Part shown: one piece after another, positions 37,311-46,036 of the stretch | How positions within the stretch are numbered: position 1 is the stretch's first letter | How the letters are laid out: each line of letters begins with the position of its first letter | From: Atopobiaceae bacterium | Lineage (GTDB): Bacteria > Actinomycetota > Coriobacteriia > Coriobacteriales > Atopobiaceae | Assembly: GCA_017459605.1 (NCBI GenBank) | Contig: JAFUCQ010000011.1 | Coordinates: 1-59,572 of the forward strand | DNA: 59,572 nt | Reading direction: 5' to 3' | The notes under the pieces: generated by a model | What the model saw: the letters and a program-made list of their open reading frames with translations, nothing else | What the model was told of the DNA's origin: nothing | The model's database searches: none | Translations under genes and position numbers: made by a program

Positions 37311-38102
37311 ATGGCACAGAGATTTACCCATGCAATTGCGAGAAAGCCAGCAACGAGTATCGCTCGAGGCCTTTCTCGGTATTTCCAAGAAGGAAAGCCT
37401 GATTACGAGCTTGCGTGCGAACAGCATGCAGCCTATGTTGAAGCGCTTAAAACGGCTGGTCTTGAGGTTATGGTTTTGCCTCCGCTTGAGGAGTATCCCG
37501 ACAGTATTTTTGTCGAGGATACCTGCATAGTTACTCCGCAGGGTGTAGTGCTTGACCGACCCGGAGCAAAGACGCGCTTTCATGAGCCAGAGTTTGTAGT
37601 TGCAGCCCTACGAGAGTTTTTCTCAGATGAGGATATGGTTCGGATTTCAGAGCCCGGCACCCTTGAAGGTGGCGACGTCATGTTTGCCGATAATCACTTT
37701 TTTGTAGGTAAGTCCACTCGGACAAATGATGATGGATTTCGCCAGTTTGCAGAGGCAGTTGGTAGATGGGGCTACACAGCAGAGCAGGTTCCTGTTGAGC
37801 AAACCTTGCATCTCAAAACGGGCAGCACCTACATGGACGATGGGCACCTGCTTGTTTCGGGAGAGTTTTGTAACTGGGAGCCGTTCTTTAACAAGAAACG
37901 CTTTTCAGAGACGTATTGTGTGCCACAGGAAGAGACCTATGCTGCGTGCTGTCTGCATTTGAATGACGTGGTACTGATGTCTGCGGGCTACCCTGCGGTG
38001 CGTGCCCAGCTTGAGGCGTGGGGGCTTAATGTTATCGAGCTTGAGATGAGTGAGTTCAGAAAGATTGACGGCTCTATCACGTGCTTATCACTTCGCTGGT
38101 AG
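37311..38102 (+). CDS. Dimethylargininase-like amidinotransferase-fold hydrolase
   Basis: A 263-residue protein of the DDAH branch of the guanidino-modifying superfamily. Active-site landmarks are visible: DSIFVEDTC, GTLEGGDVM, His167 in LHLKTGSTY and the nucleophile Cys258 in KIDGSITCLSLRW. DDAH hydrolyses methylated arginine to citrulline and methylamine. Arginine deiminase-like or agmatine-related activity is less likely at this length. The ATG at 37311 has AAGGAG eight bases upstream. No arginine deiminase operon is nearby. Confidence 0.88.
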   Translation: MAQRFTHAIARKPATSIARGLSRYFQEGKPDYELACEQHAAYVEALKTAGLEVMVLPPLEEYPDSIFVEDTCIVTPQGVVLDRPGAKTRFHEPEFVVAALREFFSDEDMVRISEPGTLEGGDVMFADNHFFVGKSTRTNDDGFRQFAEAVGRWGYTAEQVPVEQTLHLKTGSTYMDDGHLLVSGEFCNWEPFFNKKRFSETYCVPQEETYAACCLHLNDVVLMSAGYPAVRAQLEAWGLNVIELEMSEFRKIDGSITCLSLRW

Positions 38103-38283
38103 CCAGCATCTCTGTTGGTATTTCTGGATAGAGAAAGCCCACAGATTCGCAGGTAGCGTGTGTGTTTGTATCGCCAGAACCCCGCTGGGGGATACACAGA
38201 GAATTGCCATGCGTTAATCCTACTTTTAGCGGATAATAGGGGAGCCCAAGAGGTAACTGAAATGCCGCAAGAGAGGATACATC

Positions 38284-38586
38284 ATGCAATACATCACAAG
38301 TGACCCAAAGATTCACCTGGTTGAACGTATTCTCAAAGAGCCTCAACTTACGGTTACTCACCTAGTACTTCGTGCTGGTGAGGTTATGCATGAGCATCTT
38401 GCACCGTCGGATGCCTTGGTGATTCCTTTCAAGGGAAAGCTTATGTTCTTTGGTGAAGCTGGCTCAAACGCCCAAGAGATACAGCCGGGTATGATAGTGC
38501 GCTTGACTGAGGGAGAAGCTCATGCACTCGAGGCGCTCGAGGACAGTGAGCTTATGGTTGTAAAAATGATCCTTGCCAGCGCATAG
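38284..38586 (+). CDS. Small cupin-domain protein
   Basis: A 100-residue single-domain cupin: HLVLRAGEVMHEHLAPSDALVIPFKG, then IQPGMIVRLTEGEAHALEALEDSELMVVK. Two His of the metal-binding set (MHEH) and the second His (EAHAL) are present. The ligand or reaction is not predictable. It follows the DDAH-like gene by 181 bases. Confidence 0.75.
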   Translation: MQYITSDPKIHLVERILKEPQLTVTHLVLRAGEVMHEHLAPSDALVIPFKGKLMFFGEAGSNAQEIQPGMIVRLTEGEAHALEALEDSELMVVKMILASA

Positions 38587-38608
38587 ACGCCTGAGTTCAG
38601 CTACGGTC

Positions 38609-38763
38609 ATGGTCGATGACGGCATTGTTCATGAGGCTAAGCCATTCGACACAGTGCTTGCCTTGTTGGAGCGGGTGTCTCTGCAGTATTCTCGGTCATT
38701 GTGATGCTCATTGCGTTGAGGCGTATTCCTCAGTTTAAGCTCACAGATGTTGGCCGTATGTAG
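38609..38763 (+). pseudogene. Possible small membrane-protein remnant
   Basis: An ATG at 38609 begins a frame reading MVDDGIVHEAKPFDTVLALL. Another frame from about 38660 reads as a membrane helix plus ALRRIPQFKLTDVGRM and a stop at 38761-38763. Joining them needs a frameshift. This may be a degraded gene or chance. Confidence 0.2.
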
Positions 38764-38785
38764 GATATGGATGCGATTGTCTCGG

Positions 38786-38791
38786 TATAAT
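38786..38791 (+). promoter_or_regulatory. -10 candidate TATAAT
   Basis: A perfect TATAAT lies 35 bases before the following start; no good -35 is visible. Confidence 0.3.
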
Positions 38792-38825
38792 GACGGTAGG
38801 TAAATTCTCATAGATAGGAGAACTT

Positions 38826-39194
38826 ATGGATAAAGAGTTATTTGATTTTGTGGCTGAGCGTGTAGATATCCTTAAGGTGTCGAACGCAAGCTTACAAGAG
38901 ACAAAGGATCGGGCGACAGCTTGGAAAAAGGCGGTGTCTGCCGACAGTAGCGATGAGGTCTTTGAGACTGAGACAAATGCTTTGCTCGACTATCTTATGA
39001 CTCGCCTTGTGACCATTGATCAAGCAATTGCATTTGCTGAGGGTCCTGCTAAAGACATGTTTGGTGCTGAGGCAGCAGCAAACATGCTCGCTGAGCAGAA
39101 AGAGCGCAAGGAGAATGGCGAGAAGTATTGCAACTGTGAGAATCACACAGCATCCACACAGCTTCTTGCCAAGTTTGGTCGCATTGAGTTGTAG
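38826..39194 (+). CDS. Small helical hypothetical protein
   Basis: A 122-residue, mostly helical, acidic protein with a CNC pair near the C-terminus (KYCNCENH). The ATG follows ATAGGAG. It has a -10-like TATAAT upstream and a good terminator downstream, so it is probably a real single-gene unit. I do not recognise the family. Confidence 0.6.
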   Translation: MDKELFDFVAERVDILKVSNASLQETKDRATAWKKAVSADSSDEVFETETNALLDYLMTRLVTIDQAIAFAEGPAKDMFGAEAAANMLAEQKERKENGEKYCNCENHTASTQLLAKFGRIEL

Positions 39195-39296
39195 TACTTA
39201 GGCACAAGCTTGGGCGCATTGTGACGGGCAAGCTCATGTCTTGGGTTGTATTGAGTGGCTAAGTGGCAGTGCTTGGGTCACATAGGTTTGAGCTGA

Positions 39297-39332
39297 CACA
39301 CCTCCGACATCACATTGGGGGTGTGTTTTTTC
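39297..39332 (+). terminator. Terminator of the small helical protein gene
   Basis: ACACACC-TCC pairs with GGGGGTGTGT, followed by TTTTTT. Confidence 0.8.
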
Positions 39333-39374
39333 ACGCATGAATACCACTGGCGATTATCCGTGTGTAGGGGCAGG

Positions 39375-39419
39375 GGTGAGAGGGCGTGCGGTGAGAGGGC
39401 GTGCGGTGAGAGAACGTGT
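39375..39419. repeat. Three 15-bp tandem repeats after tdk
   Basis: GGTGAGAGGGCGTGC occurs twice exactly and once with changes (GGTGAGAGAACGTGT). The block lies just beyond the stop of the minus-strand tdk. Confidence 0.7.
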
Positions 39420-39436
39420 CGGTTCGAAAGATGTGC

Positions 39437-40018
39437 CTATTCAGGCTGTGTTGGAGGGTGAATTTGTCTGAGTTTGTGATGCCGCCGACAGACCGAGGTG
39501 TATTTGTCGTTTGCACCGAGCACAACTTGGCTACCCTCGGTAACCATTGTTCCTGTCTCGTCAAATCGAGCAACGCAGGTGGCAGCTTTGCCGCACCAAC
39601 AAACCGTCTTGACCTCCTCGATGACATCTGCCCATGCAAGTGCCCACATGGAGCCCTCAAAGAGCTTTCTCTGAAAGTCTGTGCGCAGACCATAGCAAAT
39701 GACAGGAACGTTGAGTAGGTCAACAATGTCACAGAGTCGTTCTATGTTTTCCTTGGTGCAGAACTGAACCTCATCAACGATGATGCAGTCAAAGTCCTGT
39801 ATATCTGCATCGCTCATGCCCATGAGCTTCTCTACTGAAATACACGACTCTGCCAAGCCAATACGTGAAGCCATGACATCATTGCCATCACGATTATCGA
39901 GAGCAGGCTTGGCAAGTAAAGCTTGCTGTCCCTTCTCTTTGTAGTTGTAGGCAACCATGAGTGCATTGGCAGTCTTTGAGCTTCCCATTGCCCCATAACG
40001 AAAATAGAGTTTTGCCAT
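39437..40018 (-). CDS. tdk: Thymidine kinase (type II)
   Basis: A 193-residue TK1-type kinase. It has P-loop GAMGSSKT (residues 9-16), Walker B IIVDEVQFC, lasso-region residues, and the four zinc-binding Cys (CWC near 143, CVARF, VCRRHH). The signature YGLRTDFQ is complete. It phosphorylates thymidine in the salvage pathway. The ATG follows AGGAG. It lies downstream of a MazG-like gene on the same strand, forming a small nucleotide-handling pair. Confidence 0.95.
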   Translation of the reverse strand: MAKLYFRYGAMGSSKTANALMVAYNYKEKGQQALLAKPALDNRDGNDVMASRIGLAESCISVEKLMGMSDADIQDFDCIIVDEVQFCTKENIERLCDIVDLLNVPVICYGLRTDFQRKLFEGSMWALAWADVIEEVKTVCWCGKAATCVARFDETGTMVTEGSQVVLGANDKYTSVCRRHHKLRQIHPPTQPE

Positions 40019-40069
40019 GGTTTTCTCCTCGTCTGGTTTTTAGCTACACCCTTGTAGTTTGTTTTCCCG

Positions 40070-40417
40070 TTAGCTGTGAGTCGTTGAAGTGCTCGCATCT
40101 CGTTTGAGTGAGCTTTCGACTGTAAAGCCTTCAGGATAGCGCCGTGCAAGCTTGTCAATGTTTCTTTGCAGAACCTCATCGAGCTCGCAATCAAGAGCAT
40201 GAGCGGTCTCTGCTAAGTACCATGCAATATCTCCAAGCTCGCCTATGAGCGCCTCTCGGTCGAGTTCATGACCTTGTGCAAGGTGCTTTTTTACAAGGTC
40301 TATGGCTTCTCCCGCCTCGCCGCACAGCCCCATAACGCCATTAATAAGCACGTCTTGCTGAGAAAGGGCAGGATTGAGGGTTTTAAGTGCAAGTTTTTGG
40401 TAGTGGTTAGCCTCCAT
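40070..40417 (-). CDS. MazG-like nucleotide pyrophosphohydrolase
   Basis: The chosen ATG at 40417 (GGAGG five bases upstream) gives 115 residues; the longer TTG start would lie on the ribosome-binding site. The MazG/dUTPase-like metal motif is visible as GEAGEAIDLVKKH followed by ELGDIAWYLAE. Such proteins hydrolyse (d)NTPs to monophosphates. It is 51 bases upstream of tdk, so the two probably share a transcript. Confidence 0.85.
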   Translation of the reverse strand: MEANHYQKLALKTLNPALSQQDVLINGVMGLCGEAGEAIDLVKKHLAQGHELDREALIGELGDIAWYLAETAHALDCELDEVLQRNIDKLARRYPEGFTVESSLKRDASTSTTHS

Positions 40418-40540
40418 AGATACCTCCAAATCATGCGAACCTCGTGACGCTGGCTTACGAATCTTTGCACGCTTGTCGTATGATGAGAAGCGTGCAAACT
40501 TGTGTGCACAGCGGTGTCTGTCGTTTCATAGGGAGTATAT

Positions 40541-41578
40541 ATGAGCAAGTCGACAACAATTCGTTCGTCAGACAAACAGGGCGATTCTCATGGTGTCGCA
40601 AACACTGCTGAGCCTGTAATGATGCACCGGCCTCGTGCGCTCAATTCGCCCGAACTTACGCCGCGTCTCGTTGCAGATACAAAGGCGATGCCCGCTATTG
40701 AGCCGCCCGAACTTACGCCGCGTCTCGCTGCAGATACAAAGGCGGTGCCCGCTATTGAGCCGCCCGAACTTGCAGCAAAGTTCCAAGCGCTTCTCGATTA
40801 CTTCCTCGCCAAAAAGGAACAAGGCATTGGCGTTGCTTTTTCAGGAGGAATAGACTCAACCCTTGTGCTTTGGGCTGCTCATCAGGCGCTTGGGGATCGC
40901 GCACGTGCTTACAACGGTGTTGCCTCGATTTTTCCCTCGTATGAGACCGATGAAGCGCGCGAGTTTTGTAAGGAACACAATATCGCTTACACAGCTGTTG
41001 TGCTCAATCCGCTCGAGATAGAGGGATACCGAGACAATCCTCCTGAGCGCTGCTATATCTGCAAACACATGATTTTCTCGACTCTGATAGAACAAGCCGC
41101 GCGTGATGGTTTTGCCGTGATAGTTGACGGTACTAACGCAGATGACAATGCCGACGACCGTCCGGGTATGAAAGCCCTCGTTGAGCTCGGTGTACAGAGT
41201 CCGCTCAAAGAGCTGGGCATTGCTAAGGCTGAGATTCGAGAACTTTCTCGACTGCTGGGGCTTCCATGCTGGAGCAAAGGAAGCTTTGCATGTTTGATGA
41301 CACGCTTTGGCCAAGGACAGCATATAAGCGACGATATGTTGCTTATGGTTGGAGAGGCTGAGAGCTACCTCTATGAATTGGGCTTCACGCAGTTTCGGGT
41401 TCGCTGGCACGCAGGAAATCTTGCCCGCATTGAGCTCGGCGATCAGGATATGAAACGCATGCTCGACCCAGCACGTATGGAAGACATCAACCATCAGCTC
41501 AAAGAACTCGGCTTTTCTCAGGTGACCCTCGATTTGGGTGGCTTTGTCAGCGGTTCTATGGCGAGACCAGCTGTCTGA
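40541..41578 (+). CDS. larE: LarE-like ATP-dependent sacrificial sulfur transferase
   Basis: A 345-residue PP-loop protein. The ATP pyrophosphatase motif SGGIDSTLV is near residue 105. ERCYICKHMIF and SKGSFACLMTRF follow; the Cys in the second matches the LarE sacrificial sulfur donor. LarE helps make the nickel-pincer cofactor of lactate racemase, and LarB/LarC/LarA are not seen here. The N-terminal ~80 residues are not part of the family and hold about 2.5 copies of a 20-residue unit (PELTPRLAADTKAVPAIEP), from a tandem DNA duplication at about 40650-40780. The following gene starts 16 bases downstream. Confidence 0.8.
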   Translation: MSKSTTIRSSDKQGDSHGVANTAEPVMMHRPRALNSPELTPRLVADTKAMPAIEPPELTPRLAADTKAVPAIEPPELAAKFQALLDYFLAKKEQGIGVAFSGGIDSTLVLWAAHQALGDRARAYNGVASIFPSYETDEAREFCKEHNIAYTAVVLNPLEIEGYRDNPPERCYICKHMIFSTLIEQAARDGFAVIVDGTNADDNADDRPGMKALVELGVQSPLKELGIAKAEIRELSRLLGLPCWSKGSFACLMTRFGQGQHISDDMLLMVGEAESYLYELGFTQFRVRWHAGNLARIELGDQDMKRMLDPARMEDINHQLKELGFSQVTLDLGGFVSGSMARPAV

Positions 41579-41594
41579 GCTTGAGAGTTGCATT

Positions 41595-42776
41595 ATGAGC
41601 AAGCGCGCACCGTCTGACGCATCGACTTACACTGAGGCACTACAGGACGCTAACTCACCCCAGCACGCCGCACCACAGCGCACCGCGGCGCCCCAGCACG
41701 CCGCCGTGCCACAACACGCAACAGCGCCCCAGCGTACAACAGCGTCCCAACACAGTGACGCACCCCAGCGTACAACAGCGCCACAACTCAGCAACGCGCT
41801 GTACTACATATACATTATCCGCTGTGAAGACAACTCGCTCTATACCGGCATTACCACCGATATCGTGCGACGCCTGTCCGAACACCGAAGCCAGAGTTCT
41901 CGCGCGGCACGTTACACGCGGACACACAAAGCAACAGAGCTGTGTGGATTGTGGACGGCTCCAAATCGAGCCAGCGCAAGCAAGCTCGAATATCGCATCA
42001 AGCAGCTCAGCCGCCCAGAAAAAGATAGGCTTTTAGAGATGCCAGACGCAGTTGGTGAACCCTATCGAGCACTTCCGTCGGTGCATTTTCGCCATGTGTG
42101 GGCTCAGGCGTTGATGGCATCCGGCGAGTCCGTCTACGTTGCTGCTCGTGATGACGAGCTGACATATCTCAAGGAGAAGGACGCTCAACTCGCCGAGGTT
42201 ATCAAGACGCTTGGTCCACTTAAGCGACAAGTTGACCCAAATCTCTTCACATCAGTGGTAAATAGCATCGTTGGCCAGCAAATATCGTCAAAGGCGCACC
42301 AAACAGTATGGGAACGCTTACTAAACAGCTGTGGCGAAATAAGCCCCGCTACCCTCTTGTCTCTTGGGCAAGATAAGCTCTCGTCGCTCGGCATGAGTCA
42401 GCGCAAGGCAAGCTACATTCTCGATTTTGCGTCAAAAGTTGATAGCGGACTCTTTGATCTCGACGCAGTATCTCAAATGGACGACAAAGAAGCGATTGCT
42501 GCCCTTGCCTCCCTTCGAGGCATTGGTGATTGGACCGCAGAGATGACCTTGCTCTTTTGTTTACAGCGTCCCAATATCCTGAGCTTTGGAGACTTTGGCA
42601 TTCAAAAGGGCATGCGCATGGTCTATCACCACAGAAAGATTGACCGCGCACGTTTCGATCGTTACCGCAGACGTTTGAGTCCGTATTGTAGCGTTGCGAG
42701 TCTCTACTTTTGGGCAGTGGCAAACGGGGCTATCCCTGACATGAAAGACTATGCGCCAAAGAAAAAGCGCCCGTGA
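41595..42776 (+). CDS. GIY-YIG nuclease fused to AlkA-type DNA glycosylase
   Basis: The ATG at 41595 (GAGAG upstream) gives 393 residues. Residues 1-70 are PQHA/PQRT tandem repeats. A YhbQ/Slx1-like GIY-YIG domain spans about 72-155: YIYIIRC, YTGITTD, catalytic-type Arg in RRLSEH and Glu in SKLEYRIKQLS. From about 205 to 385 comes a HhH-GPD base-excision glycosylase: SIVGQQISSKA, helix-hairpin-helix LRGIGDWTAEM, and the Asp of FGDFGIQKGM matching the AlkA catalytic Asp. A single protein with glycosylase and nicking-type nuclease domains suggests coupled removal of alkylated bases and strand cleavage. That coupling is inferred. Confidence 0.85.
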   Translation: MSKRAPSDASTYTEALQDANSPQHAAPQRTAAPQHAAVPQHATAPQRTTASQHSDAPQRTTAPQLSNALYYIYIIRCEDNSLYTGITTDIVRRLSEHRSQSSRAARYTRTHKATELCGLWTAPNRASASKLEYRIKQLSRPEKDRLLEMPDAVGEPYRALPSVHFRHVWAQALMASGESVYVAARDDELTYLKEKDAQLAEVIKTLGPLKRQVDPNLFTSVVNSIVGQQISSKAHQTVWERLLNSCGEISPATLLSLGQDKLSSLGMSQRKASYILDFASKVDSGLFDLDAVSQMDDKEAIAALASLRGIGDWTAEMTLLFCLQRPNILSFGDFGIQKGMRMVYHHRKIDRARFDRYRRRLSPYCSVASLYFWAVANGAIPDMKDYAPKKKRP

Positions 42777-42981
42777 GCTAGACTCGGCGACGACCATGCG
42801 GAGCTGAGGAGCTTTACCTACACGCAGCTGCTGCTTTGCTGCCGATACCCCAGCTTCCCCCAATCATACAGAGCTTGCCTACACACAGTCATCACCTTCA
42901 GCGTTGGCGACGATTTCTCACCTCCGAAATGTGCAACAGCCTGTACCATGGACACATAACCCTCAGGAAAGGCATTAGCAC

Positions 42982-44376
42982 ATGGAACAGCTCGACCTCA
43001 ATGCACTTATCACTAAGTCCTACGAGATTTGCGACGCCCTCACCGATGCTAACGTGGGCAAACTTCGCGACGAGCATCGCAAGCTCAAAAAGATACTCCA
43101 CAACGACTTGGTGACGTTTGGGGCTTATCTGGCAGAAGAAGACGGAACAGTGAGTGCTGAGGAAGTTGAGTTTATCTGCTCGACGCTCGAGCTCGACGAG
43201 AGCGCGTATATTACTAAGCAGCTCCGACAAGGAAAGACCGATACCTCACCTGCAGAATCAACGCCCTTCTCGCTCAAGTACGCAATTTTGTCGGATGCGG
43301 GCGGCAAACTCACCCCCGACCCGTTCAAAGCTCAGGCTTCGTCGGTGTTCTACGACACGTTCAAGGTTTTTGGCGAGACGTTTTTGTCGCTGCGCTCTCA
43401 TGAGGTGACCAACCGCGAGGCGAGTCGTTTTACCTCCTACATGCAGCGCATGAAAGCCATGCTCAAGGAGTACAGCGTATGGCGCACAGGAGCGCAAAAG
43501 TCCTACCAGATTAAAGGCGCTGCAGCTACGGGGCAAGCGCCAGTAGAAAACGAGCGTGAGCTCGAGGAGTTGCTCGCCGAGTTGGCATCGCTCATTGGAC
43601 TTGAGGGCGTGAAGCACCAAGTCAACATCATGGTGAATCTCATTCAGGTGCAGCGTATGCGTGAGGCGCAAAACATGAAAGTGGCAGACATTTCCAAGCA
43701 CATGGTGTTTCTTGGCAATCCGGGCACGGGAAAAACAACGGTCGCGCGCATGCTTGCCAGTATTTACCGAGCACTTGGCGTGCTGCGTACGGGTCAGCTC
43801 GTTGAGGTTGACCGATCGGGGTTGGTGCGCGGATACATTGGACAGACTGCAACGCGTACGCAAGAAGTTATTGAAGAGGCCCTGGGCGGTGTGCTTTTTA
43901 TTGACGAAGCCTATGCGTTGACGGTTGACAAAAGCCAAGGTGACTTTGGGCAAGAGGCTGTTGATACGCTGCTCAAAGCCATGGAGGACCACCGCGATGA
44001 CCTTGTGGTCATCGTAGCAGGCTATACTGACCTCATGGAGCGTTTCTTAGACTCAAATCCTGGTCTTCGTTCGCGATTTGGTACGAGTATTCACTTTGAC
44101 GATTACAGTTCAGATGAGCTTTTTGCCATTCTTGAGCAGAACCTCAATAAGCAGGACTACCACCTTTCACCTGCGGCAAAGAAACGCGCGCGTGCTCTCA
44201 TTAAGGTTCGCGTGACCGATAAACCTGAGAACTTTGCAAACGCACGAGATATTCGAAACTTCATGGAGCGAGCCATCGCTAACCATGCGGTGCGCGTGGC
44301 AAATCTCAAGGATGCAAAGGAAAGTGTCGAGATTTTGAGCACTATCGAAGCAGATGACCTTGAAGATTGGGAGTAA
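42982..44376 (+). CDS. AAA ATPase of the CbbX/SpoVK type
   Basis: A 464-residue protein. The N-terminal ~185 residues resemble a TerB-like helical domain (FGAYLAEEDGTVSAEEVEFI). The AAA domain follows: Walker A GNPGTGKTT, pore-type loop RSGLVRGYIGQT, Walker B VLFIDEAYAL, sensor VIVAGYTD and Arg fingers NPGLRSRF, ending with a lid (ARDIRNFMERA). The ATG follows CAGGAAAGG. Relatives remodel protein complexes; the partner here is unknown. A tandem TACAACCAG repeat begins right after the stop codon. Confidence 0.88.
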   Translation: MEQLDLNALITKSYEICDALTDANVGKLRDEHRKLKKILHNDLVTFGAYLAEEDGTVSAEEVEFICSTLELDESAYITKQLRQGKTDTSPAESTPFSLKYAILSDAGGKLTPDPFKAQASSVFYDTFKVFGETFLSLRSHEVTNREASRFTSYMQRMKAMLKEYSVWRTGAQKSYQIKGAAATGQAPVENERELEELLAELASLIGLEGVKHQVNIMVNLIQVQRMREAQNMKVADISKHMVFLGNPGTGKTTVARMLASIYRALGVLRTGQLVEVDRSGLVRGYIGQTATRTQEVIEEALGGVLFIDEAYALTVDKSQGDFGQEAVDTLLKAMEDHRDDLVVIVAGYTDLMERFLDSNPGLRSRFGTSIHFDDYSSDELFAILEQNLNKQDYHLSPAAKKRARALIKVRVTDKPENFANARDIRNFMERAIANHAVRVANLKDAKESVEILSTIEADDLEDWE

Positions 44377-44379
44377 CAG

Positions 44380-44527
44380 CTACAACCAGTACGAACAGTA
44401 CAACCAGTACAACCAGTACGAACAGTCCAGCCAGCTACAACCAGTACGGACAGTACAACCAGTACGACCAGCCTCAACCAGTACAACCAGTCCAGCCAGC
44501 TACAACCAGTACAACCAGTACAACCAG
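44380..44527 (+). repeat. Tandem 9-bp TACAACCAG repeats after the AAA gene
   Basis: About 14 imperfect units of TACAACCAG/TACGAACAG follow the stop codon directly. One base off the ATPase frame they read as Tyr/Asn/Gln repeats (SYNQYEQYNQYNQYEQ). In the ATPase frame, after the stop, they read QPV/STTS units. Confidence 0.75.
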
Positions 44528-44560
44528 CCAAGGATTGCGCTTAACGTCCCTTAATAAGTT

Positions 44561-44760
44561 TTGCGTTCTAAAAACTCAGTTTCATGTTCGAAATTCCCCT
44601 CCGTGGACGGTTTTTGAGGCAACTTTTCCCACCAGCGCCATAGAGCACCACTCAAAAGCGCAGGTCACAGATACCGCGTTTCAGACCCCGTAAAATCTGA
44701 GACCAAAAAACCGTCCACGGAGGGGATTTTCAGACATGAAACGCTCAATTTACAACGCAA
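44561..44760. repeat. 200-bp inverted-repeat element, copy 2 (MITE-like)
   Basis: Nearly identical to 27613-27812 and in the same orientation. Shared sequence extends left to 44546, while the right flanks differ at once. It sits between the AAA gene and the ACT gene. Confidence 0.8.
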
Positions 44761-44838
44761 ACTTTTCTGGGCAAGCGTTATTCTGGGCAAGCGCTATTCT
44801 GTTTGGGAATTGGGAGTCTTTTTACGAGGGGAACTGTT

Positions 44839-45204
44839 ATGCAGCTCAAGGTACTCGACCAAGAATTAAGTGTGTGCAAGGTTGCTGAGATACCTCAGGC
44901 AATTTATGACACGGAGCTTTATTTCATTGCACAAACCGACGAAGAGCTCTCGCTTGTGTGTGAGACGAATATGGCACCGACATCTGCCCATGAGCGAGAA
45001 GATGGCTGGCGAGCTTTTCGCATTGAGGGAGTACTCGATTTTTCTCTGGTAGGTATCCTGTCCAAAATCTCGGGTGTGCTGGCAGAAGCAAAGGTGGGCA
45101 TATTTGCTATATCAACATTCAACACTGACTACATCTTGGTAAAGGCTGAGCAGCTCAACCGAGCGCTCGCTGCATTAGAGATTGCGGGCTACCGTATTGT
45201 CTAG
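44839..45204 (+). CDS. ACT-domain protein
   Basis: The ATG at 44839 (GAGGGGAACTG upstream) gives 121 residues. The C-terminal half is an ACT_7/CASTOR-type domain: VGILSKISGVLAEAKVGIFAISTFNTDYILVK. Such small proteins usually bind an amino acid and act as regulators. The target is unknown. Confidence 0.8.
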   Translation: MQLKVLDQELSVCKVAEIPQAIYDTELYFIAQTDEELSLVCETNMAPTSAHEREDGWRAFRIEGVLDFSLVGILSKISGVLAEAKVGIFAISTFNTDYILVKAEQLNRALAALEIAGYRIV

Positions 45205-45233
45205 CTGGTAGCAAATCCCTGCAGACTTTGAGC

Positions 45234-45956
45234 CTAATGCAAGGACGAGAAAAGCGAGCGTCCTTCGTACTTCAAGCCCAGCCCACGCAAACCATGTATC
45301 CACTGACGAGCAAGCTGTGCATGGCCGCGCGCGTTGGGATGTGCCCCATCGGGGGCGTCGTAGCGCTTGCCAAAAGAAGCCAAATCGACCAGCTTTGCAT
45401 TGGTACGTGCGACAGCTGCACGAATGGCCTCGTCATAGTGGGCAAGCTCAAGACCGGTTTCGTTATGTTCAGGCATGGCCTGAATGTGCCTGAAACGGCC
45501 GGGCCAGTTGCTGCGCATAATGGTGGCACAACAGATAGCCGCTTGCGGATAGCGCGACTCAAGCTCTTCAAGCATCATGAGATAGGCATCGGCGAAATAG
45601 TGTGCAACACGAGGACCATCGCTCGTTTGTCTTCCAATCGGGACGCAAAACATGAAGTCATTTACGCCGAGATAAATCAGAATCAGGTCAGGGGATTGAC
45701 CGTCTTTCCCAAGGTTGGACAAGCGTTGTTCGTTGGTAGCCGCAGGAAAGATTCCGCTGCTCACGGTACTTCCCGAGTATGAATCGTTGACGAGCAGCTC
45801 GCCGCCAAGAGCCATAATGGTTTGCATCCACCAACAATCGGCACTCTTGCGTACATCAAGCGACAGAATGTCGCTTGCATCATAGTAGACGGCATAGCCC
45901 GGTGGATTGTATCCCTCAAAAGTTGATATAGAGTCCCCGAATACCGAGACCAGCAT
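45234..45956 (-). CDS. SGNH/GDSL-family hydrolase
   Basis: A 240-residue esterase-like protein. Block I GDSIST (Ser9), block III GVNDF, and the C-terminal DGAHPNARGH with catalytic Asp and His are present. No signal peptide is seen, so it is cytoplasmic. It is the last gene of a minus-strand group with a methyltransferase and an EFR1-type protein. Substrate is unknown. Confidence 0.85.
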   Translation of the reverse strand: MLVSVFGDSISTFEGYNPPGYAVYYDASDILSLDVRKSADCWWMQTIMALGGELLVNDSYSGSTVSSGIFPAATNEQRLSNLGKDGQSPDLILIYLGVNDFMFCVPIGRQTSDGPRVAHYFADAYLMMLEELESRYPQAAICCATIMRSNWPGRFRHIQAMPEHNETGLELAHYDEAIRAAVARTNAKLVDLASFGKRYDAPDGAHPNARGHAQLARQWIHGLRGLGLKYEGRSLFSSLH

Positions 45957-46036
45957 GCGCTCTCCTTACGCCATATGTGCGAACATCAACGCTCAGCTTA
46001 CACCATGGTCCTGATGGTGAATCTTGGATGTGGCTT

